22,029 nucleotides of DNA, taken from IMG/VR virus record IMGVR_UViG_3300025117_000241, positions 1 through 22,029 of that record. One strand, given 5' to 3'. The translations under genes were made by a program, and so were the position numbers. This DNA is from a virus. Shown piece after piece: positions 1 to 4,889 of the stretch; the first letter of the stretch is position 1, and each line of letters starts with the position of its first letter. A model generated the notes under the pieces. That model saw only the letters and a program-made list of their open reading frames with translations. It had not been told where the DNA came from and ran no database searches.

Positions 1-1
1 G

Positions 2-682
2 TACGCACGACCGGCGGGCATGATCTACGATGCCTTTGACGAGGAAGCCTGTGTTATTCCACCTCGTGAAATTCCCGGTGACTGGACACTCTACATTGGT
101 GTAGACTTCGGCGGTGTTCACATGGCCGCATTGTTCATAGCCGAAGACCCGGCCACTGGCGATCTTTACTACTTCAATGAATACCTCATGGGGGGCAAGT
201 CTATCAAACAGCACGCGGAGAACTTTCGCAAGATCGTAGGCAACCGGCCTCTATTGTGGGTAGGCGGTGCGAGGCCGGAGGAGCAATGGCGACAGGAATT
301 TCAAGAGGCGGGCATACCCATGAGCGCGCCGCCGATCAATGATGTAGAAGTAGGCATTGCGCGTGTCTACGCCTATCACAAGCAGAATAAGATATTCGTG
401 TTCAACACACTCAAGAAGTACCTTGACGAAAAAGGCTCATACGCACGCAAATTAGACGAACACAACAACCCGATTGAGGATATTGAGGACAAGCATTCGT
501 ATCACATGATGGACGCAGAACGTGTCATCGTAAGCGCGATCTTCAATATGCGAAACCGTGTGGACGCAAGCATATTACCTTTGCTGGCGGAGGCTAATAG
601 AAGCCGTTGGGATGGAGGACGCCTATGGTCGAACCTCAGCACACACCGCGAAAGTCGCTGGCAGAGAGGCGGAAGGTACTAA
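2..682 (+). CDS. Terminase large subunit, C-terminal nuclease part (5' truncated by the window edge)
   Basis: The frame is open from the first bases, so the ATP-hydrolysing N-terminal motor domain lies outside the window. What remains is the RuvC/RNase H-like nuclease domain that cuts concatemeric DNA during head filling. Early in the fragment is the pattern PAGMIYDAFDE, then the beta strand YIGVDFGG, whose Asp is the usual first metal ligand. Near the end HSYHMMDAERVIV fits the last acidic nuclease motif (Asp in MMDAER). The final residues are Arg/Trp-rich, a common terminase tail. The next gene overlaps it on the same strand and the portal follows, the normal order. An internal Met at 20 is not the real start. 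The family is clear; which packaging type (cos or pac) cannot be told. Confidence 0.9.
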   Translation, partial: YARPAGMIYDAFDEEACVIPPREIPGDWTLYIGVDFGGVHMAALFIAEDPATGDLYYFNEYLMGGKSIKQHAENFRKIVGNRPLLWVGGARPEEQWRQEFQEAGIPMSAPPINDVEVGIARVYAYHKQNKIFVFNTLKKYLDEKGSYARKLDEHNNPIEDIEDKHSYHMMDAERVIVSAIFNMRNRVDASILPLLAEANRSRWDGGRLWSNLSTHRESRWQRGGRY

Positions 683-906
683 TGCACTGGCTGTTAGAGC
701 AACACCTTGCTCACTCCCAATACGGGTTCGTCGAGTGGCGCGAGTGCGAAAGTTGCCATAACCCGTATACTACTTGGCGGTCTAGCATTGAGCATATTTG
801 TTTGACTTGTCAAGAACGAGAACAACGGAAGAAACAACGAGGTGAGTCATTTGCCTCCCGCATACGACGGGAACTAGAACTCATCTGGAAGTTATGCGGG
901 AGATAA
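625..906 (+). CDS. Small zinc-knuckle protein, unknown function
   Basis: This is a basic protein of about 93 residues between terminase and portal. It carries ECESCHNPYTTW followed by HICLTCQERE, two CxxC pairs about 20 residues apart that probably bind one zinc ion. A basic helical tail with many Lys, Arg and Glu follows. Three in-frame starts exist (607, 625, 682). I chose 625 because GGAGG at 614-618 sits six bases upstream. The start at 682 overlaps the terminase stop (TAATG) and has GGAAGG at 671-676, so it is a real alternative. Small Zn-finger proteins beside terminase can be HNH remnants or DNA-binding packaging helpers, but no HNH catalytic motif is visible here. Confidence 0.7.
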   Translation: MVEPQHTPRKSLAERRKVLMHWLLEQHLAHSQYGFVEWRECESCHNPYTTWRSSIEHICLTCQEREQRKKQRGESFASRIRRELELIWKLCGR

Positions 907-909
907 CCA

Positions 910-2562
910 ATGCGTAAGAACAACCGCCAACCGGCCATACTCGAAGCACTAGACAAAGGGGGCGATCCCCCTATCATCGCACAGGACTTTAGCGTAACGC
1001 CAAGTTACGTTTACCGACTCGACAAACAAAGGCGCAACCGCAAGCGCAGCGCGGATATAATGGCTGATGGCATTCCCGGCGCGCCTATCATCAAACCAAT
1101 AGGCGACTTGTTCACACAACGCTCGGTCTCCGCGCTTATTCGACACGGTGGGGATGTAGCCGAAGACTACTTGCGCGAGTTGAACGGCTATCGCGCTGTT
1201 CAACTGTATAAGGAGATGGGAAATAACCCTATCGTTGCGGCAACGCTCTCGGCTATGAAGATGACCTTGCGCCGTGTCAAGTGGTTTGCCGTTTCCGAGA
1301 ACGACAAACAAAGCACGGAAGCAAAAGACTTCCTCGATCAATGTATGCACGATATGTCTCTCTCGTGGTCGGACTTCATTGATCAGGGTATGAGCATGTT
1401 GCAATACGGCTTCGCACCATTTGAGTCAGTGTACAAGATACGCCGAGGGCCGGGACTACGACCGGGGCCTCGCACGCCTCGCTCGCGCTATTCCGATGGG
1501 CGTATCGGGTGGAAGAAGTTTGCCTTCATCGGCCAGGATACACTCGCGCAGGGCAATGCGTGGATATTTGATGAGAAGGACGGATCACTCAGAGGACTCA
1601 ACCAGCGGCCTCCCATCGGCGGCACGTTTATCTCGCAGTCGGTTATCCCCATACCTATTGAGAAGATGATACTCTTTCGCACGACAACGGAGCGTGACAA
1701 CCCCGAGGGAAGGTCAGTACTTCGCGCAATGTATTCGTCGTGGTATTATGCCAAAAACCTAGAGGAAATTGAGGCCATCGCCACCGAGCGCATGGGCGCT
1801 GGTTTCCCCACATTCTACTTAGGCGATGATGTAAGCAAGGGAAACACTTCAGACGCGGAGATACAAGAATACCGTCGCATGGGCCGCAACATTCGCATTG
1901 ACGAGCAAATGAGCCTCGTCATCCCTCACAAGAAGATGGGTACGGGCAACTCACAGAACGATAACGGCGTGCTGTTCGAGTTTACTGCACCGCCAATGAG
2001 AAGCGCGGTAGACTTCGGTGCTATTATCCAACGACACGAAAAGCGTATGGCGATGGTTGGCCTAGCGCAATTCATACACTTGGGGATGGATCAACAAGGA
2101 TCGCAAGCATTGGCGACCGTCACAACCGACTTTTTTCAACTAGCGGTTGCGGCATGGGCCGACTCGATCAAGGATACGATCAACCGCTTCCTCGTTGATC
2201 CTCTGTTCATGCTCAACCCTGAGTTTGGTGTAGAGGATCACCCCATTGTTGATCACTCCGACATCTCAACACCAGACTTGAAAGTTGTGGGTGACTACAT
2301 CAACAAAACGGTCGGCGCACAGGTGATCACACCTGATGACAAACTGGAAGAATCGGTGCGCCGTATTGCCGGTTTCCCGTCAAAGGATGAGGCATCAGAG
2401 AGACGTGTAATGAACGAGGTAACCGGTAGCGGTGGGCAAAGAGTGGCGCGAGGGGAGAAAGCCATACCCGCTGATGCTGTCAACCAACGTAACCAGAATC
2501 CAACAGCGGAGAAGCCTCAAGAGCCAGCGAAGCCTGAGGTGAAGAAGCCAGCGAGGGCATAG
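910..2562 (+). CDS. Phage portal protein, DUF935 (Mu gp29-like) family
   Basis: The portal is a dodecameric ring at one capsid vertex through which DNA enters and leaves and to which the tail adaptors bind. From about residue 60 the protein looks like the DUF935 portal family: IKPIGDLFTQRSVSAL, then YKEMGNNPIVAATLSAMKM, SWSDFIDQGMSMLQYGFAPF, a middle domain with SVLRAMYSSWYYAKNLEEIE, and a Pro/Lys/Glu-rich C-terminus. Its 550 residues are usual for the family. GGGAG at 898-902 lies seven bases before ATG 910. The first 50 residues are extra and look like a helix-turn-helix (IIAQDFSVTPSYVYRLDKQ). A second in-frame ATG at 1060 would give a portal without it, but has no good ribosome site. Confidence 0.9.
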   Translation: MRKNNRQPAILEALDKGGDPPIIAQDFSVTPSYVYRLDKQRRNRKRSADIMADGIPGAPIIKPIGDLFTQRSVSALIRHGGDVAEDYLRELNGYRAVQLYKEMGNNPIVAATLSAMKMTLRRVKWFAVSENDKQSTEAKDFLDQCMHDMSLSWSDFIDQGMSMLQYGFAPFESVYKIRRGPGLRPGPRTPRSRYSDGRIGWKKFAFIGQDTLAQGNAWIFDEKDGSLRGLNQRPPIGGTFISQSVIPIPIEKMILFRTTTERDNPEGRSVLRAMYSSWYYAKNLEEIEAIATERMGAGFPTFYLGDDVSKGNTSDAEIQEYRRMGRNIRIDEQMSLVIPHKKMGTGNSQNDNGVLFEFTAPPMRSAVDFGAIIQRHEKRMAMVGLAQFIHLGMDQQGSQALATVTTDFFQLAVAAWADSIKDTINRFLVDPLFMLNPEFGVEDHPIVDHSDISTPDLKVVGDYINKTVGAQVITPDDKLEESVRRIAGFPSKDEASERRVMNEVTGSGGQRVARGEKAIPADAVNQRNQNPTAEKPQEPAKPEVKKPARA

Positions 2563-2565
2563 AAT

Positions 2566-2946
2566 ATGGCCGACAACGTGCTAATTTTCAACATCACCGA
2601 TAATGATGGTGTTATCTCAACCATCGGTCAACAGATGGTCAACCTCGCCGCGTCCGGTTACAAGGTTGAGGCCACATTCTTTGTAAACAACCCCGTCACG
2701 GATAAGATCAAGTTTCCCCCTCCTCCACCGCCTTCGCCTACAACCATTGGCAAGTGTCGCATTGGCGCGTCCAATGTGAAGATACGAAAAGTGCCAGCCG
2801 GGGAAGAGATCGGGCTGACACTTGCGGGCAAGGAGTTCGCCTTCTTCGAGAGACGCAGTTTTGGCACGGGTACATATCTGCGCTTAGGCGTGGATATGTG
2901 GATCGCGTCAAAGGCGGGTAGCGCGGTGCTGGCTACGGAGATTTAG
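2566..2946 (+). CDS. Small protein with proline linker and bacterial SH3-like domain
   Basis: The 126-residue protein has two parts. Residues 1-45 (VLIFNITDNDGVISTIGQQM) are a short alpha/beta segment that I do not recognise. A run of seven prolines interrupted by one serine then acts as a linker. From about residue 62 there is an SH3b-like beta fold: NVKIRKVPAGEEIGLTLAGK, TYLRLGVDMWIASKAG, with the typical 'vr..p..G..i....G' start and 'W(I/V)..' end. SH3b domains usually bind peptides or cell-wall material. It lies three bases after the portal stop, with GAGG a little upstream, so it is in the portal operon. It could be a virion accessory protein. Its last 14 bases overlap the end of the converging gene. 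Confidence 0.7.
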   Translation: MADNVLIFNITDNDGVISTIGQQMVNLAASGYKVEATFFVNNPVTDKIKFPPPPPPSPTTIGKCRIGASNVKIRKVPAGEEIGLTLAGKEFAFFERRSFGTGTYLRLGVDMWIASKAGSAVLATEI

Positions 2947-3220
2947 TCTCAAGCAATACGATAGGGTGATTCCATATCCCCTCAACGTATCTCCTTGCAG
3001 CGGCAAGGGATGGCATGGGATACCCTAGTTCAACGGTGACTTTTCGGACTGCCTTGATTAGGGAAATTTTCAAAAAACCCGCACGAGCCTCAGACAATGC
3101 GAGTTTATATACCCTTGATTGGAATTCCTGCGCTCTCCTCCCTATCCAAAGGAGAGGAGAATCATCTTTGCTAATTTCAATGGTCAAAATGTGTTTAAGT
3201 AGAAAGACGCGCAACCTCAT
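2933..3220 (-). CDS. Hypothetical small protein of the reverse island
   Basis: This is a 95-residue protein, last gene of the reverse-strand unit. ATG at 3220 has GGAGAGG seven bases upstream and overlaps the 3' end of the preceding (shifted) gene, a translational-coupling layout. The N-terminal half (LTIEISKDDSPLLWIGRR) may be a beta hairpin. The second half, LKISLIKAVRKVT followed by SLAAARRYVEG, is a helix-turn-helix pair that faintly recalls the C-terminal domain of ribosomal L7/L12. That likeness is weak and gives no function. A TTG at 3187 is an alternative start. Its stop runs 14 bases into the end of the SH3-like gene on the other strand; no terminator is visible between the two convergent units. 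Confidence 0.55.
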   Translation of the reverse strand: MRLRVFLLKHILTIEISKDDSPLLWIGRRAQEFQSRVYKLALSEARAGFLKISLIKAVRKVTVELGYPMPSLAAARRYVEGIWNHPIVLLETKSP

Positions 3221-3386
3221 CTCTTAACCTCTCCGCATCTCTGAGAATGTTAGCCGTGCGTATCTTGTTTAGTTCGGCCTGTCGTATGGCAAACTTCTCC
3301 TTATGTAAGTGCGATCCCAAGTATCTCCACTTGTCAGGGAATACCCGTCCAAAGATTCTCCCAACGACCAGCGAGTCTTAAGACTC
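3195..3386 (-). pseudogene. Displaced C-terminal part of the small gene starting at 3457 (-1 frame)
   Basis: In the frame next to the 3269-3457 gene, the stretch from the palindrome to TAA at 3195-3197 reads as convincing protein: DSLVVGRIFGRVFPDKW, then a charged amphipathic helix KFAIRQAELNKIRTA and RDAERLRDEVARLST. It has no usable start codon of its own near its beginning and follows a TAA. Joined to MTTYKPSNIDEFFSVVEKEL of the upstream frame by one base shift, it makes a coherent protein of about 87 residues whose end overlaps the next gene, as expected in a tight operon. A single missing base near 3378-3384, real or a sequencing error, explains it. No canonical slippery heptamer is present. 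Confidence 0.6.
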
Positions 3387-3457
3387 TCTGAATAAGCAAG
3401 TTCCTTCTCTACAACTGAGAAAAATTCGTCGATGTTGGACGGTTTGTAAGTTGTCAT
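3269..3457 (-). CDS. Small protein, N-terminal part genuine, C-terminus out of frame
   Basis: ATG at 3457 overlaps the TGA of the upstream gene (ATGA), so translation is very probably coupled. The first 27 residues (NIDEFFSVVEKELAYSESL) look like a true helical small phage protein. After the palindrome at 3373-3386 the reading (TRWSLGESLDGYSLTSGDTW) loses protein character and stops at 3269-3271, while the neighbouring frame takes over with good protein sequence down to 3195. As it stands the gene encodes 62 residues; the intact ancestor was probably about 87. The function is unknown. It belongs to the reverse-strand unit driven by the promoter at 3796-3824. Confidence 0.55.
   Translation of the reverse strand: MTTYKPSNIDEFFSVVEKELAYSESLKTRWSLGESLDGYSLTSGDTWDRTYIRRSLPYDRPN
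3373..3386. repeat. 14-bp perfect palindrome at the frameshift point
   Basis: GAGTCTTAAGACTC is its own reverse complement and contains the stop codon TAA of the second frame. It sits exactly where the coding frame of the small reverse gene changes. Restoring one G after CTTAAG would both repair the frame and destroy the palindrome, so the palindrome may be a by-product of the deletion. Confidence 0.7.
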
Positions 3458-3774
3458 TTGCCCTCGAACTCTCGCTTGAGATATTCAAACTGGCGACGAC
3501 GCTCCTCCCGATCCCCGGCATCTTTGACATCCCGTGCTTTGTCCATCTCCGCCTGGGTGATGATCCTCTCGCGCACAAGCGAGAAGCCAAACTCAACAGG
3601 CTGCAACGGCGTGGTCATAGAGATAAATGGAAGGCCAGTGTCCTCATCATCATACGCCTCAAGAAACACAAATGTATCATCGGTGAATTTGATGAGTACC
3701 TCTCCATGATCGCCCCATGCAATCACCGCAATTGTCTTGCCAACAGCATGACGAGGATTTGTAATTTGTTTCAT
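3454..3774 (-). CDS. Conserved-looking small acidic/basic protein, unknown function
   Basis: This is a 106-residue protein. Residues 1-45 form a beta-rich domain (VGKTIAVIAWGDHGEVLIKF, TDDTFVFLEAYDDED) of the 'lvGktI..v....g...i.FtDgt' kind that recurs in small phage proteins. The C-terminal half is a charged helix (AEMDKARDVKDAGDREERRR) ending in KREFEGK, probably a coiled coil. GGAGAA lies six bases before ATG 3774. A sigma70-type promoter at 3796-3824 puts the start of transcription about 14 bases before the gene. It is followed by an ATGA overlap to the next gene. I do not know its role; the position fits an accessory (moron-type) gene. Confidence 0.7.
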   Translation of the reverse strand: MKQITNPRHAVGKTIAVIAWGDHGEVLIKFTDDTFVFLEAYDDEDTGLPFISMTTPLQPVEFGFSLVRERIITQAEMDKARDVKDAGDREERRRQFEYLKREFEGK

Positions 3775-3795
3775 CTTCTGTTCTCCTTGGCCAGA

Positions 3796-3824
3796 ATACT
3801 ATCACATAAGCAGTGGCTTGTCAA
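3796..3824 (-). promoter_or_regulatory. Sigma70-type promoter for the 3774-2933 reverse unit
   Basis: Read on the minus strand: -35 TTGACA (3824-3819), a 17-bp spacer, -10 TAGTAT (3801-3796). Transcription would start near 3789, leaving a short leader that holds AAGGAGAA. It overlaps the last codons of the upstream gene. The upstream 19 bases (3818-3836) match those of the promoter at 4308-4336 at 18 positions. Confidence 0.7.
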
Positions 3825-4084
3825 GTGCCAATTTCCACCCTCTCCTGTTCCTCTACTCTGTCTTTGCAATAGGTGACTATCTCAAACCCACCACATAGAG
3901 AATACCTATGTAAGTGTTCTGTTCTTCCGTATAAAACACAGCGACACATCTTTCGGGTATACAGAAAGCCGTCGCATTTGGGACAGAATTGATAGAGATT
4001 GTATGGTGCGGGAACTCTCGGAGGTCTCAGACCGAGAAAGACTCGTATGATTTCAAGCACTTTTTTCCCCTTTCCATATATCAT
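3821..4084 (-). CDS. Small cysteine-rich, probably zinc-binding protein
   Basis: The core QFCPKCDGFLYTRKMCRC followed by HLHRYSLCGG has CxxC, CxC and a further Cys and His, enough to hold one or two zinc ions. The N-terminal part (KKVLEIIRVFLGLRPPRVP) is basic and hydrophobic and might touch membrane or nucleic acid. The tail is acidic (RVEEQERVEIGT). ATG 4084 lies inside the end of the previous gene and has GGAGAG too close to it. GTG 4060, eight bases into the overlap, has AAGGGG at a better distance, so the true start may be 4060. An upstream ATG at 4123 is unlikely. The Cys pattern does not match a family I can name. Confidence 0.55.
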   Translation of the reverse strand: MIYGKGKKVLEIIRVFLGLRPPRVPAPYNLYQFCPKCDGFLYTRKMCRCVLYGRTEHLHRYSLCGGFEIVTYCKDRVEEQERVEIGT

Positions 4085-4289
4085 ACTCTCCGACAGTATA
4101 TGCTTTACCCCCGCCACCCTCAACGATCTTATTTATTGACAAATCAACGACTTGCCACCAGTCTCGATCCTCATTCCTTCCAGCATTGCAAGCCTCTTTT
4201 AATGTCCCGTACCTTCCCAGAAAGTTCTCCCATCCAGGAAGGGGATAATAGGTCGAACCAGCAAACACAATAAAGTTTTTCTCTGACAT
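4053..4289 (-). CDS. Conserved small phage protein (Trp/Tyr-rich), unknown function
   Basis: The 78-residue protein MSEKNFIVFAGSTYYPLPGW, then GRYGTLKEACNAG and DWWQVVDLSINKIVEGG, matches a pattern I know from many small phage and bacterial proteins: 'fvVFaG..YYP.gGw.dF.g.f.tleeA...........WwhvvDl....iv'. Its role has not been established, as far as I know. GGGAG at 4302-4298 precedes ATG 4289 by eight bases. It is the first gene of the reverse island, directly behind a TTGACA promoter. Its 3' end overlaps the next gene. I am confident that it is a gene, but its function is unknown. Confidence 0.75.
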   Translation of the reverse strand: MSEKNFIVFAGSTYYPLPGWENFLGRYGTLKEACNAGRNEDRDWWQVVDLSINKIVEGGGGKAYTVGEYDIWKGEKSA

Positions 4290-4307
4290 GGAATTATCTC
4301 CCGATAT

Positions 4308-4336
4308 ATACTATTCCAAAAGCCACTATTTGTCAA
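4308..4336 (-). promoter_or_regulatory. Sigma70-type promoter for the first genes of the reverse island
   Basis: On the minus strand: -35 TTGACA (4336-4331), 17-bp spacer, -10 TAGTAT (4313-4308), so transcription starts near 4301. The leader is then only about 12 bases and begins inside the ribosome site. The -10 hexamer, spacing and upstream TGGCAC are the same as in the promoter at 3796-3824, which suggests duplication or one shared regulator. Confidence 0.7.
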
Positions 4337-4581
4337 GTGCCAGTTTCCCTCTCCCATCCCTCCACCCAACACGCGAAGATAGCAAAACGACCCCCACTTG
4401 GAGGGCCGTCTTGACTCCCTCACTTGAGGGGGTGTTGGGGGGTAACACCTATTATACTCAACTTGGGCCGTTGTACATTAGAAACTGGTGAGAACTTAGT
4501 GACGCACTGACTTTTCCCCTCCCTCTTGCATTATGTCAATTTGGTGGTAGACTATACTCTAGTAGTGTATGCACATCTTGT

Positions 4582-4621
4582 GTCCCGTCCTCGTCGGGTT
4601 GAGGCGGGACGCTTTTTGTTT
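4582..4621 (+). terminator. Intrinsic terminator or leader attenuator before the FmdB-like gene
   Basis: GTCCCG, a bulged T and CCTC (4582-4592) pair with GAGGCGGGAC (4601-4610) around the loop GTCGGGTT. GCTTTTTGTTT follows directly. This is a strong rho-independent terminator shape. It lies only 12 bases before the TTG start of the next gene, after the weak forward promoter boxes, so it may act as an attenuator on a leader and not as a plain gene end. Confidence 0.7.
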
Positions 4622-4633
4622 GCCGAGGTAACT

Positions 4634-4888
4634 TTGCCAAGATTCGACTTCAAATGTACAACCTGCGGTGGGACGTTCGAGAAAACCCTACCCTATTCAT
4701 CGGTGATCCGATCAAAATGTTCGGTGTGTGGTTCGAGCGATACCCACCGCTTGTTTACCAACCCGCCAAGTGTGGTTTATGCCACAACTGGCTTTCATCA
4801 TATCGACAGCGGTAAGCGGTTTGAATCACAACTCTCTCCCAAGGGTAAGCAAGTATGGGAAAAAGCCAAGCGTGACGTAGGAGTTTGA
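4634..4888 (+). CDS. FmdB-like zinc ribbon protein
   Basis: Starting at TTG 4634 the protein is MPRFDFKCTTCGGTFEKTLP with a second pair, SKCSVCGSSDTHRLF. This is the layout of the FmdB/CxxC_CxxC_SSSS family ('MP.Y.y.C..CG..fe......' then 'C..CG...'), four Cys for one zinc. The family's usual N-terminus fits this TTG exactly, and GAGG at 4625-4628 is five bases upstream. The rest (VVYATTGFHHIDSGKRF, then a charged helix ending RDVGV) is loosely helical. FmdB-type proteins are thought to be regulatory, but in phages the role is unknown. It overlaps nothing and is followed after one base by the protease gene, so both are probably one transcript controlled by the hairpin upstream. Confidence 0.75.
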   Translation: MPRFDFKCTTCGGTFEKTLPYSSVIRSKCSVCGSSDTHRLFTNPPSVVYATTGFHHIDSGKRFESQLSPKGKQVWEKAKRDVGV

Positions 4889-4889
4889 A

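Larger units (their letters stand above)
4290..4633. other. Divergent non-coding control region (344 bases)
   Basis: No convincing gene lies here. On the left is the reverse promoter (4308-4336). In the middle is a C/G-rich stretch with an imperfect 7-bp hairpin at 4415-4432 lacking a U-run, and a TATTATACT box at 4450-4458 without a good -35. On the right is a weak forward promoter candidate: TTGCAT (4526-4531) with TAGACT (4548-4553), or TATACT (4553-4558). A terminator-like hairpin at 4582-4621 follows, then the ribosome site of the FmdB-like gene. An upstream in-frame ATG at 4526 would put the hairpin inside a gene and is rejected. Confidence 0.6.

Noticed and set aside
3451-3876. 141-codon forward frame inside the reverse island
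   Set aside because: It is the mirror of the better supported reverse genes 3454-3774 and the 3821 gene end, and runs through their promoter.
4415-4432. Hairpin CTCCCTC-ACTT-GAGGGGG as terminator
   Set aside because: One pair is G-T, and there is no U-run on either strand.
4526-4633. Longer FmdB-like gene starting at ATG 4526
   Set aside because: The extra 36 residues would be encoded by the terminator hairpin and have no family likeness; the TTG at 4634 gives the usual family start.
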